64,000 bases of DNA from an uncultured Bizionia sp. (GCA_947496215.1 CANMCF010000006.1:154321-218320); one strand, 5' to 3'; positions 8,705 to 18,135 are shown, numbered from the stretch's first letter. The notes: a model not told the origin generated them from the letters alone. Translations and numbers: made by a program.

Positions 8705-9505
8705 ATGAAAAACAGTTTTTACATCCTATTGTTAGTCCTAGCGTTTAGCTCTTGTAGTGAATATCAAAAAGCACTCAAATCTGAAGACATAGCTACAAAG
8801 TTTAAATTGGGAGAAGAACTTTACCACGAGGGTAAGTTTGCCAAGGCCAATAAATTGTTCGCACAGATAGTTCCTAATTACAGAGGAAAGCCACAAGCTG
8901 AAAAGTTGATGTTCCTATATTCTGATTCTTTCTATCAAATGGAGGATCACTACATAGCAGGATATCAATTTGAGCGTTTTGTTTCAGCTTATTCCAATAG
9001 TGAGAAACTGGAGGAGGCAATGTTCAAAAGTGCGAAGAGTTACTATGAACTTTCACCAGTGTATTCAAAAGATCAGGAAGATACAGCAACAGCATTGGAA
9101 AAACTACAAAGCTTCATCAACATATATCCGGAATCCAAGAATTTGGCAGAGGCCAATACTTTGGTGAAAGAATTGGAGTTCAAGTTGGAAAAGAAGGCGT
9201 ATAGCATAGCTAAACAATACAATCACATTTCTGATTTTAAAGCATCCATAGCCTCTTTTGATAATTTTATCATAGACTTTCCAGGATCGTCATTTAGAGA
9301 GAAAGCTTTGTTTTACAGATTTGATTCAGCATATCAATTGGCAAGTAAAAGTGTGGAATACAAAAAAGAAGCACGTTTGCTAACGGCAAAAACATATTAC
9401 AATGCATTTAAAAAGGCATATGCCAATTCGGAACATGTAGAAGCTGCGAATGAAATGTTAAGTGACATTGAAAAACAATTAGAAAAGTACAATACGAAAA
9501 GTTAA
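8705..9505 (+). CDS. bamD: Outer membrane protein assembly factor BamD
   Basis: A 266-residue lipoprotein of the BAM complex, which folds beta-barrels into the outer membrane. The signal MKNSFYILLLVLAFSSCSEY carries a lipobox Cys. The mature part is a row of TPR-like helix pairs: KFKLGEELYHEGKFAKANKL, PQAEKLMFLYSDSFYQM, EEAMFKSAKSYYELSP, and KLQSFINIYPESKNLAEA, a typical BamD/YfiO pattern. The longer frame from TTG 8684 would add MHLVKKF before a normal signal peptide and overlaps the promoter box. It is the first gene of a plus-strand run with the omega-like subunit, coaBC, DUF4835 and recN. Confidence 0.92.
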   Translation: MKNSFYILLLVLAFSSCSEYQKALKSEDIATKFKLGEELYHEGKFAKANKLFAQIVPNYRGKPQAEKLMFLYSDSFYQMEDHYIAGYQFERFVSAYSNSEKLEEAMFKSAKSYYELSPVYSKDQEDTATALEKLQSFINIYPESKNLAEANTLVKELEFKLEKKAYSIAKQYNHISDFKASIASFDNFIIDFPGSSFREKALFYRFDSAYQLASKSVEYKKEARLLTAKTYYNAFKKAYANSEHVEAANEMLSDIEKQLEKYNTKS

Positions 9506-9516
9506 TATAAACTATT

Positions 9517-9846
9517 ATGGATTTAAAAAAGATTGATGCACCTTTAAGTACTACCACGTACAACAGAAATGCAGTTGATGCCCCAACAGAGAACATCTAC
9601 GAGGCAATTTCAATTATTTCAAGGAGAGCAGAGCAAATTAATTCAGAAATCAAAAAGGAACTTATTGAAAAGTTGGAGGAGTTTGCTACTTACAATGATA
9701 GTTTAGAGGAAATTTTTGAAAACAAAGAACAAATAGAAGTGTCTAAATTCTATGAGAAGCTACCAAAGCCTCATGCCTTGGCGGTACAAGAATGGTTGGA
9801 CGATAAAATTTACCACAGAAATACTGAAGAAACAAACAAAGGCTAA
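9517..9846 (+). CDS. rpoZ: RNA polymerase omega-like subunit
   Basis: A 109-residue acidic protein. The omega signature is the segment ENIYEAISIISRRAEQINSEIKKEL, equivalent to the region by which omega clamps the beta' C-terminus. The rest, with FENKEQIEVSKFYEKLPKP and HALAVQEWLDDKIYHRNTE, is the extension typical of the Bacteroidota form. Position between bamD and coaBC is the usual one in Flavobacteriaceae and supports the call, since the sequence is too short and diverged to settle by motif alone. It lies 11 bp after bamD and 6 bp before coaBC. Confidence 0.85.
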   Translation: MDLKKIDAPLSTTTYNRNAVDAPTENIYEAISIISRRAEQINSEIKKELIEKLEEFATYNDSLEEIFENKEQIEVSKFYEKLPKPHALAVQEWLDDKIYHRNTEETNKG

Positions 9847-9852
9847 ACTATC

Positions 9853-11064
9853 ATGTCTATATTAAGTGGCAAGAATATACTACTAGGCATCAGTGCCGGT
9901 ATAGCTGCTTACAAAACAGCTTCACTAGTAAGAGCATATATAAAAGCAGGTGCAAACGTACAAGTTGTCATGACACCTGCTTCCAAAGACTTTGTAACGC
10001 CTCTTACATTATCTACACTATCCAAAAATCCAGTACACTCTTCTTTTTACAATGAAGAAGATGAAAATGCGGTTTGGAACAATCATGTCGAATTAGGTCT
10101 TTGGGCTGACTATTTCATAGTAGCTCCGGCAACAGCAAATACTTTGTCCAAAATGGCTAATGGGGCATGCGACAATTTGTTGTTGGCAACATATCTCTCT
10201 GCCAAGTGCCCAGTGTATTTTGCACCAGCTATGGATTTGGACATGTATAAGCATCCATCGACAGCAAATACCTTCAAGACACTTCAAAGCTTTGGGAATG
10301 TGATGATACCTGCGACGTCTGGTGAATTGGCAAGCGGCTTGGTGGGACAGGGACGTTTGGCGGAACCTGAAGACATAGTCTCCTTTATGGAAAAGGACAT
10401 ACTAGGAAAGTTGCCGCTAAAGGAAAAAAAAGTATTGATAACAGCAGGGCCAACCTATGAAGCCATAGATCCAGTGCGGTTTATTGGAAATCATTCCAGT
10501 GGGAAGATGGGATTCGAGATAGCAAAGGCAGCTGCCAATCTTGGAGCAGAAGTCATTTTGATTACCGGACCAACCTATCAAAAGGTATCACATGCTCTAA
10601 TTGAAGTCATACCTGTGGTTAGTGCCCAAGACATGTATGACGCGGCTCATGAGCATTTCAACACGGTAAATGTGGCCATTCTCTCGGCTGCGGTTGCAGA
10701 TTACAGACCAAAAGAAATTGCCAATCAGAAAATAAAAAAGCAAGAAAAGACGTTAACCTTGGAGTTGGAGAAAACAAAAGATATTTTGGCTTCTTTGGGA
10801 GCCATTAAAAACCAACAGCTATTGGTAGGCTTTGCTTTGGAAACAAATAACGAGTTGGAATATGCAAAAGGAAAACTAAAAAAGAAGAATTTAGATTTAA
10901 TTGTATTAAATTCGTTAAAAGATAAAGGAGCAGGTTTTAAAGGAGAAACCAACAAAGTAACTATTATAGATAATAAAGATAACGTAACCGCTTATTCATT
11001 GAAATCCAAGGCAGATGTGGCCAAAGACCTGATGAATGAAATAATAACAAAACTTGATGCGTAA
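9853..11064 (+). CDS. coaBC: Bifunctional phosphopantothenoylcysteine decarboxylase/synthetase
   Basis: A 403-residue two-domain enzyme for coenzyme A synthesis. The N-terminal flavoprotein domain (CoaC) shows LLGISAGIAAYKTASLVR, the active-site His in AVWNNHVELG and the PAMD motif in YFAPAMDLDMYKHP. The C-terminal synthetase (CoaB) begins around residue 190 with VLITAGPTYEAIDPVRFIGN, HSSGKMGFEIAKAA, AILSAAVADYRPKE, and the KTKDILASLG and VGFALETNNE motifs. It joins cysteine to phosphopantothenate and then decarboxylates the product to phosphopantetheine. coaE, for the last step of the pathway, is 7 kb further on. Its 3' end overlaps the next gene by eight bases. Confidence 0.96.
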   Translation: MSILSGKNILLGISAGIAAYKTASLVRAYIKAGANVQVVMTPASKDFVTPLTLSTLSKNPVHSSFYNEEDENAVWNNHVELGLWADYFIVAPATANTLSKMANGACDNLLLATYLSAKCPVYFAPAMDLDMYKHPSTANTFKTLQSFGNVMIPATSGELASGLVGQGRLAEPEDIVSFMEKDILGKLPLKEKKVLITAGPTYEAIDPVRFIGNHSSGKMGFEIAKAAANLGAEVILITGPTYQKVSHALIEVIPVVSAQDMYDAAHEHFNTVNVAILSAAVADYRPKEIANQKIKKQEKTLTLELEKTKDILASLGAIKNQQLLVGFALETNNELEYAKGKLKKKNLDLIVLNSLKDKGAGFKGETNKVTIIDNKDNVTAYSLKSKADVAKDLMNEIITKLDA

Positions 11065-11944
11065 TATTTTAACCCTTTTATTGTTGTGCCTTAGTGCAGT
11101 TGGTCTTTCTCAAGAACTGAATAGTAACGTCGTAGTCAATGCACAATTGACAGGAAACGAGAACCTCCAGATTTTCAAAACATTGGAAAACCAGCTTACC
11201 GAGTTCGTATCAAAGAGGAAATGGACTAAAAAAGCAGTAGCACCACAAGAGAGAATAGATTGTAACATCGTAATTAATGTAACGGAATATTTGGGAGAGA
11301 ACTTTAAAGCATCAATTCAGGTACAATCCTCAAGACCCGTATATGGTTCCACTTATAGCACGCCAACATACAATATAAACGACAAGGACTTCAACTTTAA
11401 ATACTTGGAATTTCAGAACTTGATATACAATGAAAATCAATTCGAATCCAACTTGGTATCCGTATTGTCGTTTCATATCTATATGGTTTTGGGAATGGAC
11501 GCTGAATCGTTTACAGAAAAAGGAGGAACGCCATACTTCGTGCAAGCCCAAAAGATTGCGAACTATTCACAACAAGAAAAATTTAAAGGTTGGAAGTTGG
11601 AAGATGGCTTGCAAAGTAGGTTCGCATTGATCGATAACATTCTATCCCCTACATATAAGGAATTTAGAACTGTAATGTACAAATATCATAGACTAGGCCT
11701 GGATGTGATGAGTGAAGACATCAAAACAGGCAAAAGCGAAATAGCAGAGGCTTTGGGATATTTTAAAAAGATGAACAGTAGAAGGCCTAATTCGTATTTG
11801 GCACGTGTGTTCTTTGATGCAAAAGCAGACGAAATAGAGAGTATTTTCACAGGAGGTCCAAGTGTGGACATTTCGGATATGGTCGATGTGTTGAATAAAG
11901 TAGCACCAACATATTCCAGCAAATGGAGAAGCATCAAGTTCTAG
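11057..11944 (+). CDS. Exported DUF4835 family protein
   Basis: A 295-residue secreted protein with signal peptide MRNILTLLLLCLSAVGLSQ. The mature part resembles the Bacteroidota DUF4835 family: NSNVVVNAQLTGNENLQIFK, TEFVSKRKWTKK, DCNIVINVTEYL, SVLSFHIYMVLGMDAESF and a C-terminal HRLGLDVMSED region. It lies between coaBC and recN, which is the usual place for this family as I remember it. Function is unknown. The ATG at 11057 is inside coaBC and overlaps its last eight bases, so translation may be coupled; the preceding TTG at 11054 is the alternative start. Confidence 0.85.
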   Translation: MRNILTLLLLCLSAVGLSQELNSNVVVNAQLTGNENLQIFKTLENQLTEFVSKRKWTKKAVAPQERIDCNIVINVTEYLGENFKASIQVQSSRPVYGSTYSTPTYNINDKDFNFKYLEFQNLIYNENQFESNLVSVLSFHIYMVLGMDAESFTEKGGTPYFVQAQKIANYSQQEKFKGWKLEDGLQSRFALIDNILSPTYKEFRTVMYKYHRLGLDVMSEDIKTGKSEIAEALGYFKKMNSRRPNSYLARVFFDAKADEIESIFTGGPSVDISDMVDVLNKVAPTYSSKWRSIKF

Positions 11945-12015
11945 GCTTTATTGTTTTTCCCATCCTCTTCGAATCAAAGAAGAAATCGTATAACTTTTAC
12001 TTTTTGACTTAAAAA

Positions 12016-13668
12016 ATGCTAACCTCACTATCCATAAAGAACTATGCTTTAATAGATCACCTTCAAGTAGATTTCAATGCAGGTTTTACTATTATAACAG
12101 GCGAAACAGGAGCTGGTAAATCTATCTTGTTGGGAGGCTTGTCACTCATATTGGGAAAAAGGGCAGATCTGAGTAGTTTGAGAGACAAAAGCAGCAAGTG
12201 CATCATAGAAGCTGTATTTGATGTTACAAATTACAATTTGGAATCGCTGTACGAAGCAAACGATATCGATTTCGAAACACAAACTATCATAAGAAGGGAA
12301 ATACTACCATCTGGAAAATCTAGGGCATTCGTGAATGATTCCCCTGTTAATCTGAGTAATTTGCAATTGTTGGGTGAACGATTGATAGATGTACATTCCC
12401 AACACGAAACACTTCAATTGGTAGATGATGGCTTTCAGTTTCAAGTAATAGATGCTTTGGCTGAAAACAAAAAGGCATTGGAAAACTACAATGGTCAACT
12501 TTCAATATACAAGACATTAAAAAAGGAATTGGGGAAGTTGGTTGCATTTCAAGCTGAAGCCATAAAGGAGCACGATTACAATACCTTTTTGTTAAAGGAA
12601 TTGGTTGAAGCCAATTTGAAAGAAAATGAACTAGAGGCATTGGAAGAAGAGTATGAAACACTGAATAATGTCGAAGAGCTTCAAGAGAAGTTGACGAAAG
12701 CAACGCAATTGTTGGATGAAGAGCAAATAGGAGTCTTGAATACCTTGACGGAGTTGAAGAATACGTTGCAAAACATCTCAAATCTTTCAACAAGGTATGC
12801 CGAAGCCTTCAATCGTGTAAACAGTAGTTTGATAGAGTTGGATGACGTTTTTGTCGAATTGGAAAGCTTTCAAGGAAATTTGGATGCAAATCCAAAACGC
12901 TTGGAAGAAGTAAGTGGAAAGTTGACAACGCTTAACAACCTAATGCAAAAACACGTAGTAAATGATGTCAGTGCCTTGATAGAAATAAGAGAGGCTCTTG
13001 CCATAAAGGTATCGGATACGGAAAACATAGATGCAAACATCCAGAAAAAGGAGACTGAAATTAAGGCTGTACAAGCCAAATTAGATGCAATAGCAGATAA
13101 AATACATAAAAGGCGATCAACAGCTATACCGAAGCTAAAAAAGGAGTTGGAAGAGATATTGTCTAGTTTGGGAATGCCCAATGCTCAATTCGACATCAGG
13201 TTGAAATTAGGACAGGAATATTTCAACAATGGAAAGGAGGAATTGTCCTTCTTGTTTTCAGCCAATAGAGGTGGGCAATTCAATCCGTTGAAGAAAGCCG
13301 CATCCGGAGGAGAGTTATCCCGAATCATGCTGGCCATAAAATCCATTTTGACTCAGTATATAAACTTACCAACCATAATGTTTGATGAAATAGATACAGG
13401 TGTTTCTGGGGAAGTCTCAAACAAAATGGGAGATATTATGGCGAAAATGAGTACTACGATGCAAGTGTTCAGCATTACGCACTTACCGCAAGTGGCTGCG
13501 AAAGGGCATACTCATTTCAAAGTATACAAAGAAGATGTCGATGAAGTGACAGTCACGAACCTCGTTAAGTTAAATCACGATGAACGTGTCGTGGAAATAG
13601 CACAAATGCTAGGAGGGGTGGATTTGTCGAGCTCTGCCATAGCTCATGCGAAGCAATTGTTAAACTAA
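12016..13668 (+). CDS. recN: DNA repair protein RecN
   Basis: A 550-residue SMC-like ATPase for double-strand-break repair. The N-terminal half begins LTSLSIKNYALIDHLQVDF and has the Walker A GETGAGKSILLGGL, then DVHSQHETLQL. The middle is a long Leu/Glu/Lys-rich coiled coil (about residues 150-370). The C-terminal half has the ABC signature KKAASGGELSRIMLAIKS, Walker B PTIMFDEIDTGVSG and the ITHLPQVAAKGHTHF switch. Length and order of motifs are complete. It closes the bamD-to-recN run; about 70 bp separate it from the DUF4835 gene. Confidence 0.96.
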   Translation: MLTSLSIKNYALIDHLQVDFNAGFTIITGETGAGKSILLGGLSLILGKRADLSSLRDKSSKCIIEAVFDVTNYNLESLYEANDIDFETQTIIRREILPSGKSRAFVNDSPVNLSNLQLLGERLIDVHSQHETLQLVDDGFQFQVIDALAENKKALENYNGQLSIYKTLKKELGKLVAFQAEAIKEHDYNTFLLKELVEANLKENELEALEEEYETLNNVEELQEKLTKATQLLDEEQIGVLNTLTELKNTLQNISNLSTRYAEAFNRVNSSLIELDDVFVELESFQGNLDANPKRLEEVSGKLTTLNNLMQKHVVNDVSALIEIREALAIKVSDTENIDANIQKKETEIKAVQAKLDAIADKIHKRRSTAIPKLKKELEEILSSLGMPNAQFDIRLKLGQEYFNNGKEELSFLFSANRGGQFNPLKKAASGGELSRIMLAIKSILTQYINLPTIMFDEIDTGVSGEVSNKMGDIMAKMSTTMQVFSITHLPQVAAKGHTHFKVYKEDVDEVTVTNLVKLNHDERVVEIAQMLGGVDLSSSAIAHAKQLLN

Positions 13669-13774
13669 AAAAGTAGAAGTTTAAAGTATAAAAGATTAAA
13701 GTTCTTTAACTTTGAACCCTAGAAATCAGCAATAAGAAATAAACCATATACTTATCAATTAAATATAACATAAT

Positions 13775-14596
13775 ATGTCATATAATTTACTGAAAGGAAA
13801 AAAAGGAATCATCTTTGGAGCATTGGACGCCAATTCGATAGCTTGGAAAACAGCTGAGCGTGTTCACGAAGAAGGTGGAGAGTTTGTATTGACGAATGCA
13901 CCGATAGCAATGAGAATGGGACAAATAAATGAGCTTGCGGAAAAAACAGGTTCTCAAATAATTCCTGCAGATGCAACTTCCGAAGAAGATCTACAGAACT
14001 TAGTGGAGAAGTCTATGGAAATACTTGGTGGTAAGATAGATTTTGTCTTACATTCCATAGGTATGTCTGTAAATGTACGTAAAGGAAGACCTTATACGGA
14101 TCAAAAGTACGATTGGACACAAAAGGGAACGGATGTATCAGCCATGTCCTTTCATAAGGTAATGCAAACACTATACAAGGCAGATGCCATGAACGAGTGG
14201 GGAAGTGTAGTAGCCTTGACATATATGGCAGCACAACGTGTGTTTCCAGATTATAACGACATGGCAGACAATAAAGCCTATTTGGAAAGCATAGCTCGTA
14301 GTTTTGGGTATTTCTTTGGAAGGGATAAGAAAGTAAGGGTGAATACCATCTCGCAATCACCAACTCCAACCACAGCTGGGCAAGGAGTAAAAGGTTTCGA
14401 TGGCTTTATTTCTTATGCAGACAAGATGTCTCCATTGGGAAATGCAACAGCATTGGATTGTGCTAATTATACGGTGACTTTATTTAGCGATTTAACAAAA
14501 CGTGTAACATTGCAAAACCTATACAACGATGGAGGTTTTAGCAATATGGGAGTTAGCGATGCGGTAATGGATGCTTTTGTGGACTCACAAGAGTAG
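13775..14596 (+). CDS. fabI: Enoyl-[acyl-carrier-protein] reductase
   Basis: A 273-residue short-chain dehydrogenase that completes each cycle of fatty-acid elongation with NADH. The cofactor site is the FabI-type GALDANSIAWKTAE loop (residues 15-28) with LHSIGMS further on. The catalytic Tyr160 and Lys167 are spaced YxxxxxxK in DYNDMADNKAYLES, as in FabI and unlike ordinary SDRs (YxxxK). VNTISQSPTPTTAGQGVKGF is the flexible substrate loop. About 105 bp separate it from recN, including a short AAAGTT/AACTTT dyad, and a strong terminator follows, so it is probably a single-gene unit. Confidence 0.95.
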   Translation: MSYNLLKGKKGIIFGALDANSIAWKTAERVHEEGGEFVLTNAPIAMRMGQINELAEKTGSQIIPADATSEEDLQNLVEKSMEILGGKIDFVLHSIGMSVNVRKGRPYTDQKYDWTQKGTDVSAMSFHKVMQTLYKADAMNEWGSVVALTYMAAQRVFPDYNDMADNKAYLESIARSFGYFFGRDKKVRVNTISQSPTPTTAGQGVKGFDGFISYADKMSPLGNATALDCANYTVTLFSDLTKRVTLQNLYNDGGFSNMGVSDAVMDAFVDSQE

Positions 14597-14618
14597 AAGC
14601 CAAAAATAAAAATACTTC

Positions 14619-14655
14619 AAAGCCTCAAAGCTACTTTTAGTTTTGAGGTTTTTTT
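14619..14655 (+). terminator. Rho-independent terminator of fabI
   Basis: CCTCAAA (14623-14629) pairs with TTTGAGG (14642-14648), extended inwards by GCTA/TAGT-like pairs, and is followed by a run of seven T. It ends the fabI transcript. Confidence 0.85.
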
Positions 14656-15128
14656 ATGCTGTCTAACTCCAATTTTCATATATGTCTACCAATAAAACAT
14701 TCATAAAAAAGCAGTAATAGTAAATTGAAATACACAAACGATGAGCTAAGGGGTTGTAGTTTGTTGAAATTTAGAATTTTATAATCTTCTTGTTTTTTTG
14801 TTTTGTGCGCCCAATTTCTTATGGACACGAGTGATGCTCGTGTATTTGTGTTATGAATACAATAGCCATTACTAAAGGCTATTTTGATCGCTTATATATC
14901 CTTAAAAGAACATTTCCAGTGTTCGTTGTATACAATATGTTTGGCAAGAGGTAATTTGCCGTCTAAACTTGATTGAATATGAAGTAAGTATATGAAATTC
15001 GCATCTGTGTATTAGAAATGTGACAATCATATCGTATTAGGTTATTAACAGTATTTTAACATTTTTATTGTTAGGTATCGTGTGTGGTGATCGTCTAAGT
15101 ATGATTATTAATCCAAAATAATTAAATT
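14656..15128. other. Noncoding region before the outer-membrane protein gene
   Basis: About 470 bp without a credible gene. The one distinct structure is a perfect dyad, ACACGAG (14825-14831) and CTCGTGT (14837-14843) around a five-base loop, not followed by a T run, so it is less likely to be a terminator than an operator or RNA hairpin. The 3' part, just before the gene at 15129, is AT-rich and presumably holds that gene's promoter and leader. Confidence 0.5.
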
Positions 15129-16034
15129 ATGTGTCACAAATTAAAAATTGTCCATTTTGGGGTTGTACTCCTATTTTCGATGCCGTTCATAACTATGGCT
15201 CAGACACCAGTAAACGGTTTTTTCCCTCAAAAAAACGATCTTACAGTAGCGTCGAGTTATACCTATAAAAGCTATGATCGATTTTATCGAGGTACAACAT
15301 TAACTGAAGAAGCCCCAGCAAATATGGGATCTATTTCTTCCTCTATAGTCAGTCTTTATGGAGAGTATGGGATTATAGACTGGTTGTCAACTGTTGTCAC
15401 TGTACCATATATATCCACAACAAATTCTGAAGATGTATTGGATCCCGTACAAGGGGTAAATCAAGTTGAAGGCGTACAAGATTTATCTCTTTTTCTAAAA
15501 GCAAGAGTGTTTAAAAAACAATTTGACAATTCTTCAAAGCTATCCATCGGTGGTGCTACAGGTGTTACTTTTCCTATGGGTAATTATAATGAATCTGGTA
15601 TTTTGTCTTTAGGAAGTCAAGCTACGGCAATAGATGGTTGTGGTATCATACAATATAGCACTCCAATCAATATTTTTACTGAAGCGCAGATTGGATATAG
15701 CATCAGAGAAAATTCTGATTTCGAAATTCCAAATGCAATACTATATAGTTTAAAAGTAGGGTACTACAATGATTGGATTTATGCACATGCCAAGTTGGGA
15801 ATTCAAGATTCTACTTCGGGATACGATATTGGTACACCAGAATTTGCTGCAAACGGAGGGCCTTTAGGTTTACCTCAAGCAGAAGCAGATTATACTAATG
15901 TTAATTTTGATGTCTACACTCCTTTGTACGAAAAAACAATTGGAATATCAGCAGGTTACGGAGTGAATTTAAATGGCCGTAATTATAATCAAGAGTCTTC
16001 TTTTACATTGGGTTTAGTGTATAGGACTGACTAA
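15129..16034 (+). CDS. Predicted outer-membrane beta-barrel (transporter-like)
   Basis: A 301-residue exported protein with signal sequence ending MPFITMAQ. The mature chain is built from alternating amphipathic strands typical of a barrel: LTVASSYTYKSYDRFYRG, YGEYGIIDWLSTVVTVPYIS, LSLFLKARVF, LSIGGATGVTFPMGNY, and a C-terminal strand SSFTLGLVYRTD with an aromatic near the end. The layout recalls the MetA-pathway/transporter-like barrels (PF13557), which have no established substrate. It is a single-gene unit, with a long upstream gap and a 12-bp hairpin terminator downstream. Confidence 0.65.
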   Translation: MCHKLKIVHFGVVLLFSMPFITMAQTPVNGFFPQKNDLTVASSYTYKSYDRFYRGTTLTEEAPANMGSISSSIVSLYGEYGIIDWLSTVVTVPYISTTNSEDVLDPVQGVNQVEGVQDLSLFLKARVFKKQFDNSSKLSIGGATGVTFPMGNYNESGILSLGSQATAIDGCGIIQYSTPINIFTEAQIGYSIRENSDFEIPNAILYSLKVGYYNDWIYAHAKLGIQDSTSGYDIGTPEFAANGGPLGLPQAEADYTNVNFDVYTPLYEKTIGISAGYGVNLNGRNYNQESSFTLGLVYRTD

Positions 16035-16111
16035 TAATGTTCTTTAGTACTAAATGTATCTATAGGTGCTTTTTCTGTGCAGGTAATCATCATAGAACAA
16101 AAAATAAATTC

Positions 16112-16140
16112 AAAAGCCACTCTTGGAGAGTGGCTTTTTC
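16112..16140 (+). terminator. Rho-independent terminator
   Basis: AAAAGCCACTCT (16112-16123) and AGAGTGGCTTTT (16127-16138) form a perfect 12-bp stem with a three-base loop, followed by T. It terminates the gene at 15129. Its presence also shows that the longer open frame starting at 16037 is not the real start of the next gene. Confidence 0.9.
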
Positions 16141-16153
16141 TATCAGTTTAGAT

Positions 16154-16161
16154 TACATTTG
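16154..16161 (+). promoter_or_regulatory. TAnnTTTG -7 box close to the glycosyltransferase start
   Basis: TACATTTG matches the consensus and ends only four bases before the ATG at 16166. A start site at the usual distance would fall at or within the ATG, so the transcript could be leaderless. It lies just after the preceding gene's terminator. Confidence 0.5.
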
Positions 16162-16165
16162 CGAT

Positions 16166-17173
16166 ATGCAATTACAGTTTTCTTTCATTATTCCGGTTTA
16201 CAATCGTCCCGACGAAATTGAAGAGCTCTTACATAGTTTTAAGGATTTGGAAACGACTTTGAGATATGAAATCGTCATAGTTGAGGACGGTTCCACAATA
16301 CCGTGTAAGGAAGTCATAGAAAAATACGATGCCAAGTTGGAAATAGCTTACTATTTCAAGTCAAACTCTGGTCCAGGAGATTCCAGAAACTATGGAATGC
16401 AAAAGGCCAAGGGAAATTATTATATCGTTTTGGACAGTGACTGTATTTTGCCTAGAGACTATCTCTCGGAAGTCGTTAAAGGATTGGAGAATGATTACGT
16501 AGATTGTTTTGGAGGCCCTGATGCTGCACATCATTCTTTCTCAAATCTACAAAAGGCAATTAACTTTTCCATGACCTCCTTTATAACCACTGGAGGGATT
16601 CGAGGGAATAAAAATAGCTTAGGTAAATTTCAGCCAAGAAGCTTCAATATGGGGATTTCTGAAAAAGCTTTCGAAGCTACCAAAGGCTTTGGGAGAATAC
16701 ACCCAGGAGAAGATCCGGATTTATCCATTAGATTGTGGAAGGCAGGTTTTAGGACAAAGTTGATTCCTGAGGCATATGTTTATCATAAACGACGTATTTC
16801 ATGGTCTAAATTTTATACGCAAGTCAACAAGTTTGGGATGGTAAGACCAATATTAAATGTATGGCATCCAAATACAAAAAAGATGACATATTGGTTTCCT
16901 GCAGTTTTTAGCCTAGGGGTTTTAGCATCGATAATATTGTTGTTTTTTAATGTTATTTGGCCTTTATACCTTGTTTTGGGGTATTATTCATTAGCTTTAA
17001 TTCTAGCAATGGTACAAACAAAAAGTATCATTGTTGCTTTTCAAGCCCTAATAGCAATTACAATTCAGTTTTATGGTTATGGTTATGGGTTTTTAAAAGC
17101 TTCGATAGCTATAGGGGTGTTTAATAAAAAGCCTGAGGAAGCGTTTCCCAAGTTGTTTTTCAAAGTTGAATAA
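16166..17173 (+). CDS. Family 2 glycosyltransferase with C-terminal membrane helices
   Basis: A 335-residue GT-A enzyme. The fold starts at once with QLQFSFIIPVYNRPDEI, then IVIVEDGS (nucleotide binding), GPGDSRNYGMQKAKGNYYIVLDSDC (the DxD metal motif is DSD), and GEDPDLSIRLWKAG as the acceptor-side ED motif. The C-terminal 80 residues contain two to three hydrophobic helices (YWFPAVFSLGVLASIILLFF and a pair further on), so it is membrane-anchored. The sugar and acceptor are unknown. A frame starting at 16037 is discarded because it crosses a terminator and promoter. The stop overlaps the next ATG by one base. Confidence 0.88.
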   Translation: MQLQFSFIIPVYNRPDEIEELLHSFKDLETTLRYEIVIVEDGSTIPCKEVIEKYDAKLEIAYYFKSNSGPGDSRNYGMQKAKGNYYIVLDSDCILPRDYLSEVVKGLENDYVDCFGGPDAAHHSFSNLQKAINFSMTSFITTGGIRGNKNSLGKFQPRSFNMGISEKAFEATKGFGRIHPGEDPDLSIRLWKAGFRTKLIPEAYVYHKRRISWSKFYTQVNKFGMVRPILNVWHPNTKKMTYWFPAVFSLGVLASIILLFFNVIWPLYLVLGYYSLALILAMVQTKSIIVAFQALIAITIQFYGYGYGFLKASIAIGVFNKKPEEAFPKLFFKVE

Positions 17174-18135
17174 TGGTTGTAATCAAATCCAAAATAGTCA
17201 GAATATTCAAGAGCCGAAAAATCAATGTTTTTTTTCTTTTTTTTCTGTTGGCGTTTGTCATTTTGATACTCACAAAACTATCAAAGGAATATACGAATAC
17301 AATTGTATTGGATGTGAAGCCAGAAGGTGTCCCAGAGGAAGTCATCGTTTTAAATGACTCTACCCATAGATTGAAGGTTACATTGACAACACATGGTTTC
17401 AAATGGTTCAATTTCTATATGAAGACACCAGAATTGACCATAGATTTTAGTGAGGATGTCAATAAGACGGAGGATTTTTTCATTTGGAGCACATCAAAAG
17501 GCTTTTCCAACATCAATGATCAATTTGATAAGAATACCAAAATAAAAAGCATCAACCCAGATACCTTGAAGTTCAAGTACGATGTCAATGCAGTAAAACA
17601 CATACCTGTAAAAGTTAATGCGCAGCTAACATTCAGCCCAGGTTACGACATGCTGAATGAGATTGAAATAAACCCAGACACCATAAAGGTCATAGGACCG
17701 GCAAGCATATTGGCAGAATTGGAATATCTTGAGACCGAAGATCTGGTTTTGAAAAACGTGAAGACAGCGATAAGCAATACGCTATCCATACAAACGAAGT
17801 CGATAGATGACAAGGTGAAATACGATTTTGAAGAAGTGGAAGCAAGCGCAGTCGTGGAACGATTTACAGAAGGTACCTTGAGTATTCCGATTCAAGTAAT
17901 AAACGTACCCAAGGGAATACGATTGAAACACTTTCCCAAGAATGTGAAAGTGTCATATTATACGAGTTTGGAGGCGTTTAAAGATGTTAGGGAAAAAGAC
18001 TTTAGAGTTGTTTGTGATTATAACGATTTGGAAAAAAACAGCATTTATCTAACACCAAGATTGACAAAGAAACCTAGAAAGGTCAAAAGCACACGATTGC
18101 ATCAACAAAAAATAGAATTTATTATTACAGAATGA
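17173..18135 (+). CDS. CdaR/YbbR-like domain protein
   Basis: A 320-residue protein with one N-terminal membrane helix (INVFFLFFLLAFVILIL) and an extracytoplasmic part with YbbR-like repeats, for example VNAQLTFSPGYDMLNEIEINPDTIKVIGP and a following strand pattern ending with TLSIPIQVINVPKGIRL. In Firmicutes the CdaR protein with such repeats regulates the diadenylate cyclase CdaA; that role is not shown here, and no cyclase gene is in this window. The neighbour downstream is coaE, overlapping by four bases (ATGA), an arrangement I remember as common in Flavobacteriaceae. Confidence 0.78.
   Translation: MVVIKSKIVRIFKSRKINVFFLFFLLAFVILILTKLSKEYTNTIVLDVKPEGVPEEVIVLNDSTHRLKVTLTTHGFKWFNFYMKTPELTIDFSEDVNKTEDFFIWSTSKGFSNINDQFDKNTKIKSINPDTLKFKYDVNAVKHIPVKVNAQLTFSPGYDMLNEIEINPDTIKVIGPASILAELEYLETEDLVLKNVKTAISNTLSIQTKSIDDKVKYDFEEVEASAVVERFTEGTLSIPIQVINVPKGIRLKHFPKNVKVSYYTSLEAFKDVREKDFRVVCDYNDLEKNSIYLTPRLTKKPRKVKSTRLHQQKIEFIITE

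Noticed and set aside
13669..13774. AAAGTT-CTTT-AACTTT as a recN terminator
   Set aside because: The stem is A/T only and lacks a T run; not reported as a feature.
16037..16165. Longer N-terminus for the glycosyltransferase
   Set aside because: It crosses a 12-bp terminator hairpin and a promoter box; the family fold begins exactly at the ATG 16166.
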